Assembly: GCA_905339405.1 (NCBI GenBank)
Contig: CAJPGC010000016.1
Coordinates: forward strand, 1 to 64,000
Source: an uncultured bacterium
GTDB lineage: Bacteria; Desulfobacterota; GWC2-55-46
Length of the DNA stretch: 64,000 nt
Direction: 5' to 3'
Part shown: piece by piece, positions 37,579 through 46,735 of the stretch
How the letters are laid out: every line of letters starts with the position of its first letter
How positions within the stretch are numbered: the stretch's first letter is position 1
Translations under genes and position numbers: made by a program
Notes under the pieces: generated by a model
Seen by the model: the letters and a program-made list of their open reading frames with translations, nothing else
What the model was told of the DNA's origin: nothing
Database searches by the model: none

Positions 37579-37920
37579 ATGAAAGTAGAAGAACTCATTA
37601 ATGCGCAATTACATGCTCCAGAAGGAACCAGCTTACCCAAAGATAATGAAATAGTCACTTCCTGCCCCAAATGTCATGAAAACCAAAATTTGGGAGAAGC
37701 AAAGATTGTAGATGCGGACCAGGAAACCATTTATATATGTAAAAATGGATGTCAACCTATTATTATAGTTGGATTGCCTGGGGGAACTTCCTGGCCTGGT
37801 CGGGGATTCCGTTTGGGGAGTCATGTTATTCGAAATATAAGCGAAGTTTTTATTCCTCTCATAGGTTCTGACGGTGGTATCAAGATACCAGCAAGTCCTG
37901 ACGCGCTTGATAGGCACTAA
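37579..37920 (+). CDS. Zinc-ribbon-like protein of AT-rich island
   Basis: A 113-residue soluble protein behind AGGAGAGG. It has a CPKCHE...ICKNGC arrangement (Cys 29/32 and 54/58) suggestive of a zinc ribbon, then a Gly-rich GLPGGTSWPGRGFRLG segment and a beta-rich end. Codons are AT-rich, unlike the neighbours. It is 48 bases upstream of the next island gene and probably co-transcribed. No family recognised. Confidence 0.7.
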   Translation: MKVEELINAQLHAPEGTSLPKDNEIVTSCPKCHENQNLGEAKIVDADQETIYICKNGCQPIIIVGLPGGTSWPGRGFRLGSHVIRNISEVFIPLIGSDGGIKIPASPDALDRH

Positions 37921-37968
37921 ATAGTTTCGAGGGCGATATCTACATTAGAAGCGTTTTTAGGAGTTGAT

Positions 37969-38640
37969 ATGGAATATTTGAACTTACTAAGACAAGAATG
38001 GCACCAACTATCGTCTGCACCAATTTCATTTCTTATCCTCACTATAGCAGCTTTTGTTGCGGGATATTTTGTTGCGAGATGGCGCTATGAAGCAATAGTT
38101 GCGTTAATGGGTGAGCGGATTGAGGTACAAAAAGACCGTTTGACTGCTAAAGACGACCAGTTAAGTGTATATAGGGAAAGGCTACATCTTATACCGACTG
38201 AGACGAACACATTTACAAGACTCTCGAATAATGAGATTAAAAAAAGGACTTTGGACCTGATAAAAAAAATTCGTGAATTTTTAAAGGATCGAGGAGACCG
38301 TCATATGGAATTTGTATTCGTATCCTCGAATGGGCGAAATAATAGCGAAATAGGTGAACAAGAAAAACGTAAGATATGGGAACAAGAAACACAAGCTATG
38401 CTGAGAAATTTTTCTAAAATGTGTTCAGATTATAATACATTATTTAAGGTGGATACCATTTTGCTTCGCGATGAACTTCTCTCTCGTCTCCCCTCTTCCG
38501 CAAAGAGAGAGCAAGAATACCGAACTTATGAATATCCGACTAACCTTATTGGCATGACTGCAGTCGCCGATGATTTAGAAAGATTGGCCAAGAGTCTTCC
38601 CATCAGCCATGAGGAAGATAAAAGAAGTCCGGTTTTATAG
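37969..38640 (+). CDS. Membrane-anchored coiled-coil protein of AT-rich island
   Basis: A 223-residue protein with one N-terminal membrane helix (about 19-36, FLILTIAAFVAGYFVA), then a coiled coil (about 40-75) and a soluble C-terminal domain with DLIKKIREFLKDRG, EFVFVSSNGRNN and VDTILLRDELLSRLP. The first 60 bases of 37981-38040 hold 23 G+C, against 40 of 60 in nearby nupC. The function is unknown; membrane anchor plus coiled coil is also seen in accessory defence and stress proteins, but that is only a shape argument. Confidence 0.7.
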   Translation: MEYLNLLRQEWHQLSSAPISFLILTIAAFVAGYFVARWRYEAIVALMGERIEVQKDRLTAKDDQLSVYRERLHLIPTETNTFTRLSNNEIKKRTLDLIKKIREFLKDRGDRHMEFVFVSSNGRNNSEIGEQEKRKIWEQETQAMLRNFSKMCSDYNTLFKVDTILLRDELLSRLPSSAKREQEYRTYEYPTNLIGMTAVADDLERLAKSLPISHEEDKRSPVL

Positions 38641-38683
38641 CAGGTGCGTTTTGCACACAATTGAATTTTTGCCATTCCTTTGG

Positions 38684-38768
38684 CGGGTTCAGGTTTGTAA
38701 CCTGAACCCGAACATTTCGGACCAGTTGCCAGTTTGAACTAAAAGGTTCAGGGTGCAACCCTGAACCT
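38684..38768. repeat. Two hairpins after island gene 2
   Basis: 38684-38710 is a 12-bp perfect stem with a TGT loop; 38744-38768 is an 11-bp perfect stem with a GCA loop. Both stems share GGTTCAGG. They follow the island's second gene and may end its transcript, though no clear T run follows directly. Confidence 0.7.
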
Positions 38769-38789
38769 GCAAAAAGTTTTTTGTCTTTA

Positions 38790-39083
38790 CCCATGCGCCG
38801 TAACATGCGGAGCGCGCCTAAGGGATGAAGGGCGAATCGCGACGGGGAAGCTGGGAGCGAAGCGACCTTGGGGGAGCGATTCGCGGGTAGGAGAGGCGGA
38901 AAGCGTGCGACATTTTTTGCAGGGACAGCAAAAATTGAACTTAGAGCGTAAGCGAGAAGGCCCGGAGGGGCGAGCCCCAGGGATGGGGCGAGATAAGCAT
39001 GTTACAGAGAGCGGCGGCAGCCGCGTTACATGGTATTTAAGAAATAACAACTTTGAGCGGCAGCGCGCTTGGTCGAATAAAGA
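38790..39083. other. Structured GC-rich non-coding stretch
   Basis: No convincing gene is present. Inverted repeats are visible (GCGAATCGC / GCGATTCGC around 38830-38890; TGTTAC / GTTACA around 39000-39030). It may be a degraded mobile repeat or structured RNA remnant. A minus-strand frame here beginning MHTLPCHSERSEES is a translation of the flanking repeat and not a gene. Confidence 0.45.
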
Positions 39084-39112
39084 ACGAGATTCTTCACTTC
39101 GTTCAGAATGAC
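39084..39112. repeat. Right inverted flank of AT-rich island
   Basis: The reverse complement matches 37438-37466 in 26 of 29 bases, so the island is framed by inverted copies. Confidence 0.8.
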
Positions 39113-39147
39113 AGGGTAGGGTGTGCACCGTCCACCAGTTTCAGCAA

Positions 39148-40281
39148 TTACCGCCTCTCCACCTCGAACCTCGGCTCTCCCTCGACGAGTATCTCTATTT
39201 TCTCCTCGCCTCTTACGACCTCCATGTTCGGTCTGAAGAAGATGAAGTCCTGGTGAAAGGGCACGCTCACTTTGCCGCCGAATGATGAGTTGTCGCCGAG
39301 CGCGATGTGCACCGTGCCGAGTATCTTTTCTGTCTCAAGTATGTTGTCCGGCCTAGAGGCCTTGTCGTTCGTGCCTATGCCGAGTTCTGCTATGTTGCCG
39401 CAGAGCGGGTTTTTGGCTATCCTGTCGCGCAGGTCCCGCGAGAACTCGTCGTTGCCGACAACTTCCACGACCTGCCCTTTTTTCACGATGAGCTCGACAG
39501 GGTTATGGAACTTGCCGGTCGGAGCCCATTCGAGCACCATTATACCGTCGGCAGTGCCTTCGACCGGCGCTAAGAATGCTTCCCCGGCGGGGAGGTTGCC
39601 AAATGAGCCGCGCTCCGTCAATATCCCGGTGTCGGGCAGGACCGCCCTGCCTTTCATGGAAAAGCTGATGGACGTACCGTTGCCGGAGGTGATGACGACT
39701 GTCTCAGCCCCCGACATCATGGAGACGAGCCTTTTTGTTCTTCTTTCGACCTCGGTCCAGTCTGCGGTCATCGCGCCCTCCAGCATGAAACGCTCGAAAA
39801 GAGGCATGCTGGCGTACCTGACGCCTTTGACCCTGGTGAGGAAGTCCCTGAACCTCGTGTGCGAGGTCGAGTAGTTCGAAAGTGCTATTATCGCGTCCGG
39901 CGAGGTCGCGTGCTTCTTTATTATCTCTTCAGCCGCCTTGAGCGCGTCCGCGTTTGCCTTCTTGGAGAGCACCGGCTCGAGCAGGCCCGACTCGTCGAGC
40001 ATATTAACCGCCTTCGGCCCGAAGCACGCTTCCCAGAGCTCCCTGGGTGGTTCCTTGCCGTGGCTCCCGGCTGCCTTGAACTTGAGGAGGTCGACTTTGC
40101 AGAGGCCCTCCCCGGCGTCGGCAACGTCGCGGGCTATGCCGACGAGGGCGACCCTTCTGCCCCTTTCATCTTCGGTTATATCCTCGTCCTCCCCGACGAG
40201 GTCGGTAAATACTATGACCCTTTCGCCTGGCTTGACCCCGAGGTTTACGGTGTATATGCGTTTGAGTGATTCTGACGGCAT
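39148..40281 (-). CDS. Aminopeptidase-like metallopeptidase (M29-like)
   Basis: A 377-residue protein of the thermophilic aminopeptidase (M29)-like group. It has the C-terminal metal-site style motifs ELGIGTND, GTVHIALGDNSSFGG and SVPFHQDFIF, and a central domain with SGNGTSISFSMKGR and LPAGEAFLAPVEG. The soluble, N-terminal half is diverged. It is probably a cytoplasmic peptidase; the exact substrate is unknown. It is divergent from the NtrC-type regulator. Confidence 0.8.
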   Translation of the reverse strand: MPSESLKRIYTVNLGVKPGERVIVFTDLVGEDEDITEDERGRRVALVGIARDVADAGEGLCKVDLLKFKAAGSHGKEPPRELWEACFGPKAVNMLDESGLLEPVLSKKANADALKAAEEIIKKHATSPDAIIALSNYSTSHTRFRDFLTRVKGVRYASMPLFERFMLEGAMTADWTEVERRTKRLVSMMSGAETVVITSGNGTSISFSMKGRAVLPDTGILTERGSFGNLPAGEAFLAPVEGTADGIMVLEWAPTGKFHNPVELIVKKGQVVEVVGNDEFSRDLRDRIAKNPLCGNIAELGIGTNDKASRPDNILETEKILGTVHIALGDNSSFGGKVSVPFHQDFIFFRPNMEVVRGEEKIEILVEGEPRFEVERR

Positions 40282-40385
40282 TCGACACTCCTTGTTAGAC
40301 AGCCTTAATTGTTACCCTCAATATATCATCGGCCCCTTTTTTGTCAATCCGCCGACTCGTGCGCTGTCTTCCCGTGTTCAAAATA

Positions 40386-40415
40386 TTGACATGGTAAGTA
40401 CCTCTAAGATATAAT
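40386..40415 (+). promoter_or_regulatory. Sigma-70 promoter of NtrC-type regulator
   Basis: Perfect TTGACA (40386-40391) and TATAAT (40410-40415) with an 18-base spacer, 45 bases before the start codon. The master-type regulator is therefore probably vegetatively expressed, unlike the sigma-54 operons downstream. Confidence 0.8.
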
Positions 40416-40459
40416 GCGAGTCAAAATCGCCCCTTGCATCTCACCAGGAGACCGGTCAC

Positions 40460-41893
40460 ATGGGAATCTGCACTATCCTTCTCGTTGAGGACGAAGAGTA
40501 CATCAGGGAGTCCCTGAAAGAAATTCTCGAGATGAACGGCTACAAGGTCACGACAGCCCATAACGGAGAAACGGGCATAGAGGCCGCCTCGAAATCGAGT
40601 TTCGACATACTCATAACCGATTTGAAGCTCCCCGGCACAGACGGCATCGGGGTCATACGTGCTGTAAAATCCAAATCGCCGGACACGGCCTGCATTGTCC
40701 TCACCGGGTACGCCTCTGTCGAGACGGCCGTAGAGGCCATGAGGGTCGGCGCGTTCACTTATCTCAAAAAGCCCCTCAACAAGGACGAGCTCCTCGTAAT
40801 CCTCGAGAAAGCGAAGGAATTCCATTCGCTCAAAGAGGAGAACTCCAAGCTCAAGGACGAGATAAAAAAGAGCTGCACCACGGCCATCCTTGGCACCAGC
40901 TCTGAGATACAGTCTGTCCGCGACATAATCGACAAGATAGCCGACACCGACTCTACCGTCCTCATCCTCGGCGAGAGCGGTACAGGCAAGGAGCTCGTGG
41001 CCAGGGCTCTCCATTACGGCAGCACCCGCAGCAAGAAGCCCTTCGTGCCCATCAACTGCGGGGCAATTCCAGAAGACCTCCTCGAAAGCGAGCTTTTCGG
41101 TTATGAAAAAGGCGCCTTTACCGGAGCTATAGCCACGAAGATAGGCAGGTTCGAGGCGGCCGACCAGGGTACCGTCTTCCTCGACGAGATAGGCGACATG
41201 AGCCCGGGCCTCCAGGTCAAGATACTGAGGGTCCTTCAGGAAAAGGAGTTCGAGAGGGTAGGTGGCAGGAACACCATAAAGGTCGACGTCAGGGTCGTGG
41301 CCGCGACCAACCAGGACCTCGAAAAGGCGGTCGAGGAGAAAAAATTCAGGAACGACCTGTACTACAGGCTCAACGTAATACCCATCCACCTGCCGCCTTT
41401 GAGGGCCCGCAGGGAAGACATCCCCGTCCTTGTCGAGCATTTCATCGAAAAGATGGAAAAAAGAAAGAAGAAATCGATAAAAGGCGTGAGCCAGGAGGCT
41501 TTGAGGTCCTTTGAGGCGCACGATTGGCCGGGCAACATAAGGGAGCTTGAAAACCTCATGGAAAGGCTCATAGTCCTCAAGGAGGAGGGCAGCTTCATAA
41601 CGCCTAAGGACCTGCCGGAGAAGATAAGGCAGTCCAAGAGCGCCTCTGCCGCCGCTTCAGTGAACCTCCCGGCCGACGGGGTCGATTTCAACGAGGCCGT
41701 CGACAACTACGAGCGCGAGCTCATCATAAGCGCCCTGCAGCGGGTCAACGGCATAAAGAAGAAGGCAGCCGAGTACCTGAACCTCAACAGGACAACACTC
41801 ATCGAAAAGATGAAAAGAAAGGGGCTGCTCGACCAGTACGACACCGCAGAGACCTCCGAAACAAATGAGGCGAACGACCTCGCAAGGTCATGA
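40460..41893 (+). CDS. Sigma-54-dependent response regulator (NtrC family)
   Basis: A 477-residue transcription activator: receiver domain with phospho-acceptor Asp54 (ILITDLKLPG), AAA+ domain with Walker A GESGTGKE, GAFTGA loop (contacts sigma-54) and an arginine-rich end, then a HTH_8 domain (NGIKKKAAEYLNLNRTTL). The partner kinase is not adjacent on its 5' side. Position before the flagellar cluster suggests control of flagella, but another target is possible. Confidence 0.93.
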   Translation: MGICTILLVEDEEYIRESLKEILEMNGYKVTTAHNGETGIEAASKSSFDILITDLKLPGTDGIGVIRAVKSKSPDTACIVLTGYASVETAVEAMRVGAFTYLKKPLNKDELLVILEKAKEFHSLKEENSKLKDEIKKSCTTAILGTSSEIQSVRDIIDKIADTDSTVLILGESGTGKELVARALHYGSTRSKKPFVPINCGAIPEDLLESELFGYEKGAFTGAIATKIGRFEAADQGTVFLDEIGDMSPGLQVKILRVLQEKEFERVGGRNTIKVDVRVVAATNQDLEKAVEEKKFRNDLYYRLNVIPIHLPPLRARREDIPVLVEHFIEKMEKRKKKSIKGVSQEALRSFEAHDWPGNIRELENLMERLIVLKEEGSFITPKDLPEKIRQSKSASAAASVNLPADGVDFNEAVDNYERELIISALQRVNGIKKKAAEYLNLNRTTLIEKMKRKGLLDQYDTAETSETNEANDLARS

Positions 41894-42044
41894 TTTTGAC
41901 GCGAGAGGCCTGACCGGCGTCATGGCTTCAGGAAATGACGGCCGGACTATCTTTATGAGACCTCTCCACTTGTAAGCCCAAACGCCTGTTTTTCCAATCC
42001 TTTTCTTCGCAATCCCTTCGTAGTTACAAGCCCGTCCAAGTGCT

Positions 42045-42061
42045 TTGGCACGCTTGTTGCT
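42045..42061 (+). promoter_or_regulatory. Sigma-54 promoter of TPR-flrBC-like unit
   Basis: TTGGCACGCTTGTTGCT matches the -24/-12 consensus with correct 12-base GG-to-GC spacing. The predicted start is near 42072, at the edge of the hairpin described for this leader. Confidence 0.88.
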
Positions 42062-42072
42062 TCTGTGTCTTG

Positions 42073-42098
42073 TCCGTAATACCAGAAAACATTACGGA
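42073..42098 (+). promoter_or_regulatory. Leader hairpin at predicted 5' end
   Basis: TCCGTAAT and ATTACGGA pair perfectly across a 10-base loop. The stem starts at the predicted transcript start and ends at the A of ATG 42098, leaving no free ribosome site before that ATG. Confidence 0.55.
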
Positions 42099-44407
42099 TG
42101 GACCTGATGTGGCTTAAGACCATGCTCCTCATAGCTTTCCTGCTTTCGTTCGCCTCGCTTGCCGAAGCGGCCGAGGTCGTCGCCATGCGCGCCTACGACC
42201 ACAAGGAATTCCACAGGCTTACCTTGATCATCTCCCAGGACGTCGTCTTTACCGCTGAAAAGGGTGATGAGAAGCTCGTCCTCAAGCTGCGGGAGCTTTC
42301 CGTGAAGCCTTTAAAGGAGCTTCCCTCGACCGAGGCCATAAAGGTCATGAGTTTCAGGCAGTCAACAGACGAAGCCGGGGCTTACGCCGCCCTCGAGGTC
42401 GCCATGCCAGCCGGTTCCACCGTAAAGCAGACCATAAAGGCCGGTCCTTTCAGGCTTATCCTCGACATATACCCTCCGGCCGGTTACGCCAGGAAAAAAG
42501 AGATGGCCCCTCAAGTGAAGGTGGCCCTCATGGAGCAGGACGCCTCGGCGGTGCTGGCGTTCAACGATTCATGGCGGTGGGTATACAGGAAAAAGATGAT
42601 CGACACGCTGAGGGCCGACCTCTATTCCGACGGCGCTGCAGAGGCCTTCAGGGCCAGTCTCGGTTTTGATGCCATAGACTCAATAGCTGTCGAGACGCAG
42701 GCGGCAGGCCATATCGCCCGGCTCAAGGGCAATGGCCGCGAGGACGACGCGGCCCTTCTCTCAGAGGTCATGCGCTTTTACTCGTCCGGGCAGGAGACGG
42801 GCCTCGAGAATACCCTCAGGGGCGCGTCAAACAAAACCATAAAGGGGCTAGGCTACTTCCTTCTGGCAGAGCATTACGAGAAAAAGGGCTTTTTCCCGGA
42901 GGCGTCCGGTTATTACACGCTCGCGGGCAGGTCGGCGAAGGACTCTCTCGGCAAGCTCGTCATGTTCCGGAAGGCGAGGCTTGTTTTTTTCAACCATAAA
43001 TATTCAGAGGCAAAGGACCTTTTCAAAAAGGCGCTTGACGCCGGTTACACCGACGCCAGGGGCTGGCTTGCCACAACCTGCATCATAAAGGGCGAGCTCG
43101 AACTGGCGTGGGATACTTTCGTCGGGCTCAGGACCTCAGGGGAGCTCGACCCGGTGACTTCGCTCGGGCTCGCAGACATGCTCCTGGTGAAGGGCAAGTA
43201 CCAGGAGGCGCGCTTCATATTCGCCTCGATGAGGGCAAGATACCCCAAAGAAGGGCTTCTCAGCATCTATCTCGTCTCGAGGGAAGCCGACGCCTACTTC
43301 CTGGAAGGGAAGAGGCGTGAAGCGATCGACCTGTATACAAAAACAAAAGAGAAGCTCAAGGGCGAGCCGTGGGCCATCGCGACACTTTCGCTCGCTGACG
43401 CCTACTTTGTCATCGCCACGCGCGAGGAGATGGAAAGGGCCGAGAAGATGTACCTGGCGATCGCTTCCGGCGGCTTCGAGGGTTCCGCCATTGCGAACAT
43501 GAGGCTTGTGGCCTCGCGCATGGCCCTCGGCAGGCACAGCCAGGCGTATGAGGTGATAAAGAATTTCCATGCCAAATACCCTACAAGCCCCTTGAGGCAG
43601 GACATGAACAGGGTCTCATCGGCCCTTTTTTACAGCTGGATAGATTCCCTGATTGAAAAAGAAGACCACCTGGGCGCCGTCAAGCTCTATACCGAGACGC
43701 CACTTACCGTGCCTTTCGGTAAAAAAGCCGAGGTCAGCCTCAAGATAGCCAAATCGTGCAGAAAAATAGGCCTTTTGAGCGAGGCAGTAAGGCACCTCGA
43801 TATTGCCGTGAAGATAGGTGACGGGGCCACAGCCGAGGAAGCTATGCTCCTTCTTGCGGGCATATACCTCGACCAGAACGATGGCAACGCCGCCGGGAGG
43901 CTCATGAAGGCTTTTGGCAACCGCTTCCCCAGGACGAAAAGGACCGCTGACGTAGAGAGGCTTGCCGCGCGGCTTGCCTTCATCAACAAGGACTACCAGA
44001 AGAGCGCCGGGCTTTCCAGCGACGGTGGTAACGCGGCCCTCATATCCATGAAAGCCGATTCGCTTTCAAAAACCGGAAAGCCGAAAGAAGCAACCCAAAA
44101 CTTCGAGAACGCGGCCCGCACGTACTCGGACGCTGGCGAGACGGACGCGGCCTCGAACGCGTGGCTCCGGAGCGCCGACTCCAGGTTCTCCTCCGGCGAC
44201 TACCGTGGGGCAGCAGAGGCTTACAGAAAAGGGATGGACTCGGCCGGCAAGGACGACAGGTCCTGGGCCCTGTACAGGCTCGCGAGGTGCTACGCGAACC
44301 TCGGCTTGAAAGACGAGGAAGCAGAGGCGCAGAAGGAATTGAAGGCCATGGGCGGGGAGTTCGGCGAGTGGTCAGAGAAGATTTTCGAAAAGGCGAAAAG
44401 CCTCTAG
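42098..44407 (+). CDS. Secreted AMIN-like/TPR repeat protein
   Basis: A 769-residue protein with a signal peptide (1-24, ending AEAAE), an AMIN-like beta domain (about 25-130, including YDHKEFHRLTLIISQDV and GPFRLILDIYPPAG), then a long array of TPR helices (about 200-760; LGLADMLLVKGKYQEARFIF, DGATAEEAMLLLAGIYLDQN style repeats). Such proteins often bind peptidoglycan through AMIN and act as periplasmic assembly scaffolds. ATG 42098 or ATG 42107 are candidate starts. It heads the sigma-54-driven unit with the FlrBC-like pair. Confidence 0.82.
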   Translation: MDLMWLKTMLLIAFLLSFASLAEAAEVVAMRAYDHKEFHRLTLIISQDVVFTAEKGDEKLVLKLRELSVKPLKELPSTEAIKVMSFRQSTDEAGAYAALEVAMPAGSTVKQTIKAGPFRLILDIYPPAGYARKKEMAPQVKVALMEQDASAVLAFNDSWRWVYRKKMIDTLRADLYSDGAAEAFRASLGFDAIDSIAVETQAAGHIARLKGNGREDDAALLSEVMRFYSSGQETGLENTLRGASNKTIKGLGYFLLAEHYEKKGFFPEASGYYTLAGRSAKDSLGKLVMFRKARLVFFNHKYSEAKDLFKKALDAGYTDARGWLATTCIIKGELELAWDTFVGLRTSGELDPVTSLGLADMLLVKGKYQEARFIFASMRARYPKEGLLSIYLVSREADAYFLEGKRREAIDLYTKTKEKLKGEPWAIATLSLADAYFVIATREEMERAEKMYLAIASGGFEGSAIANMRLVASRMALGRHSQAYEVIKNFHAKYPTSPLRQDMNRVSSALFYSWIDSLIEKEDHLGAVKLYTETPLTVPFGKKAEVSLKIAKSCRKIGLLSEAVRHLDIAVKIGDGATAEEAMLLLAGIYLDQNDGNAAGRLMKAFGNRFPRTKRTADVERLAARLAFINKDYQKSAGLSSDGGNAALISMKADSLSKTGKPKEATQNFENAARTYSDAGETDAASNAWLRSADSRFSSGDYRGAAEAYRKGMDSAGKDDRSWALYRLARCYANLGLKDEEAEAQKELKAMGGEFGEWSEKIFEKAKSL

Positions 44408-44420
44408 GGAGGGTTCCGTT

Positions 44421-45251
44421 ATGAACGAGCAGCTGCCGGTAGAGCTACTGAACGACGCTTTCAACGGCTTCAGGGACGCGTCGAGGAAACTCGAAGAGCA
44501 GTACGCGCTTCTCGAGGACAGGATAGACGAGCTCTCCCAGGAACTCGCCGAGAAGAACAGGGCCCTTGAAAGGACGAGGCGGCTGGCCGCGATGGGAGAG
44601 ATGGCCGCCAGGGTGGCCCACGAGATAAGGAACCCGCTGGGCTCGATGGCGATATTCGCAACCATACTCGAAAGGGAGCTGGGGGCCGAGCCGGAAAAAC
44701 AGCGGCTCGCCAACCACATATCTACGGGCATAAAGTCGCTCGACAACCTGCTTTCAAACATGCTCCTGTTCGCAAGCTCCCCTGAAGCCAAACTGAAGCC
44801 TGTAGACGTAAGAAAGGTCCTGGAAGAGGCTCTCCTGCTTGCCAGGGGGCACGAGAAAGAGGACGTCTCGGTTAAGGCCGAGTTCTGCGGACAGACGTCA
44901 ATCATGGCAGACCCGGTGCTCCTGAGGCAGCTCTTCCTGAACCTCATTATAAACGCGATAGACGCCATGGACAGAGGCGGCGTGCTGAAGGTGCGCACGA
45001 AGGTGATCGATGACAGGCAGAGGTATATGGAGATAAAGTTTGCCGACACCGGCAGAGGCATAGGCAAAGAGCACATCGACAGGGTCTTTGACCCGTTCTT
45101 TTCGACTAAAGACCGGGGAACCGGCCTCGGGCTCGCCATAGTCTCGACGGTCGTGAACGCCCACGGCGGCTTCATAGACGTCGATTCAGTCAAGGGCGAG
45201 GGGACGGCCTTTACGATAGGCCTCCCGATGATGAGGGAGTACAGGATATGA
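44421..45251 (+). CDS. FlrB/FleS-like histidine kinase
   Basis: A 276-residue cytoplasmic kinase without membrane helices. N-terminal coiled coil (about 15-55), phospho-acceptor His67 in VAHEIRNPLGS, and an ATP domain with NLIINAIDAMD, FADTGRGIG and GTGLGLAIVS. This layout and the 4-base overlap with the next gene fit FlrB/FleS, which phosphorylates the flagellar activator FlrC/FleR. Confidence 0.9.
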   Translation: MNEQLPVELLNDAFNGFRDASRKLEEQYALLEDRIDELSQELAEKNRALERTRRLAAMGEMAARVAHEIRNPLGSMAIFATILERELGAEPEKQRLANHISTGIKSLDNLLSNMLLFASSPEAKLKPVDVRKVLEEALLLARGHEKEDVSVKAEFCGQTSIMADPVLLRQLFLNLIINAIDAMDRGGVLKVRTKVIDDRQRYMEIKFADTGRGIGKEHIDRVFDPFFSTKDRGTGLGLAIVSTVVNAHGGFIDVDSVKGEGTAFTIGLPMMREYRI

Positions 45252-46627
45252 GGCGCGTTCTTGTAGTCGACGACGAGCCGGGTATGAGGCTCGCGATAAA
45301 GGAGGCCCTCACGCGCAGGGGCTACGAGGTAGGCCTGGCCTCCAACGGCCGCGAGGCGCTGGCCGAGTTCTCCCTGTCAAGCTACGGCATGGTGATAAGC
45401 GACATGAACATGCCCGGCATGGGCGGCATGGAAGTCCTCCGCGGAGTCAAAAAGGCGGCCCCCCACGTGCCGGTCCTCCTCATAACAGCTTTCGGCACGA
45501 TAGAGACGGCGGTCGAAGCCGTAAAGGAAGGCGCAATCGATTTCATCTTGAAGCCCTTCACTCTCGAATTCCTCGAGCAGACAGTCGAGAAGTCTTTCAG
45601 CACAAGGGAAGCCGTCTCGGACTTCGAGGCGAAGGGCAAGGCGATGCTCGCCCGGGGCCCCGTGATGCAGAAGGTCGTGTCGATGGCGACGGTCGGCGCT
45701 TCAAGCGACGCGACAGTCCTCATATCCGGCGAGAGCGGCACAGGAAAGGAGCTCCTGGCGAGGTTCATACACGAGATGAGCCCGAGGAGGGAGCGTCCCT
45801 TCGTTGCAGTGAACTGCGCCTCCATACCCGAGGGCCTGCTTGAAAGCGAGCTCTTCGGCCACGAAAAGGGGGCCTTCACCGGCGCGCACTCCTCGAGACA
45901 GGGCAAATTCGAGCAGGCGAACACGGGCACCATACTGCTGGACGAGATAAGCGAGATGGACCTGAAGCTCCAGGCAAAGCTCCTTCGCGTGATACAGGAG
46001 AAGGAAGTAGAGAAGATAGGCGGCAAAGGGCCCATCGCGCTCGATATAAGGATAATAGCGACTACCAACAGGGACATGAAAAAAGAGGTGGCAGAGGGCC
46101 GCTTCAGGGAGGACCTTTTCTACAGGCTCAACATATTCCCGGTAACTCTCCCGCCGCTTCGCGAACGCGCTGAAGACCTCGTGCACCTCGCTGGCCACTT
46201 CATGCGCAAGTTCAGCTCCAAGTACAACCGCAGGGTCGAGGAGATATCCGCGGAGGCCATGGAGCTAATAAAAAGGTGCGAGTGGCGCGGCAACATCCGC
46301 GAGATGGAAAATACCATCGAAAGGGCGGTGCTCCTTAGCCAGGGGGCTGCCCTGGAGCCCGAACACCTCCTCATGTGCCAGGAGCTTCCGGGCGCGGAGG
46401 ATACCGCAGTCAAACCGGCTGGCGAGGAAGAAACGTCCGGGTGCTGCCAGACGGTTGTCAGCGAGAGCGCCAATTTGATGACGCTTTGGGAGATGGAGAA
46501 GGGGCTCATAACGAAAACCCTCGGTGAAGTTGACGGGAACAGGACCCAGGCTGCCAGGATACTCGGGATATCGGTGAGGACTCTAAGAAATAAACTCAAG
46601 GAATACGGGCAGATGCTGCCGGCGTAG
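45248..46627 (+). CDS. FlrC/FleR-like sigma-54 activator
   Basis: A 459-residue NtrC-family regulator: receiver Asp52 (MVISDMNMPG), AAA+ with GESGTGKE, GAFTGAHSSRQGKF, and a HTH with NRTQAARILGISVRTLRNKL. The ATP site and GAFTGA loop are intact. It is coupled to the kinase, and is the likely activator of the four sigma-54 promoters of the cluster. A hairpin at 46648-46667 follows. Confidence 0.92.
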   Translation: MRRVLVVDDEPGMRLAIKEALTRRGYEVGLASNGREALAEFSLSSYGMVISDMNMPGMGGMEVLRGVKKAAPHVPVLLITAFGTIETAVEAVKEGAIDFILKPFTLEFLEQTVEKSFSTREAVSDFEAKGKAMLARGPVMQKVVSMATVGASSDATVLISGESGTGKELLARFIHEMSPRRERPFVAVNCASIPEGLLESELFGHEKGAFTGAHSSRQGKFEQANTGTILLDEISEMDLKLQAKLLRVIQEKEVEKIGGKGPIALDIRIIATTNRDMKKEVAEGRFREDLFYRLNIFPVTLPPLRERAEDLVHLAGHFMRKFSSKYNRRVEEISAEAMELIKRCEWRGNIREMENTIERAVLLSQGAALEPEHLLMCQELPGAEDTAVKPAGEEETSGCCQTVVSESANLMTLWEMEKGLITKTLGEVDGNRTQAARILGISVRTLRNKLKEYGQMLPA

Positions 46628-46647
46628 ATGATTTTCGAAAAAAAAGA

Positions 46648-46670
46648 GGGCTGGTAGATACCAGCCCTTT
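46648..46670 (+). terminator. Hairpin after flrC-like gene
   Basis: GGGCTGGTA and TACCAGCCC pair perfectly around two bases; only three T follow, so termination may be partial. Confidence 0.55.
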
Positions 46671-46675
46671 GTACT

Positions 46676-46692
46676 TTGGTACGGAAATTGCT
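46676..46692 (+). promoter_or_regulatory. Sigma-54 promoter of flgB operon
   Basis: TTGGTACGGAAATTGCT has GG and GC 12 bases apart; one deviation (T for C) from the -24 box. The predicted start is near 46703, 33 bases before flgB. Confidence 0.8.
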
Positions 46693-46735
46693 TTTATCTA
46701 ATTGCGAACGCTTTTGAACTGAAAGGAGATAGAGC

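Noticed and set aside
38787-39128. 113-codon minus-strand frame beginning MHTLPCHSERSEES
   Set aside because: The HSERSEES string is the usual translation of the common CATTCTGA...GAAGAATCT repeat; no ribosome site.
37438-39136. Prophage or IS element
   Set aside because: No integrase, transposase or phage structural gene is present in the island.
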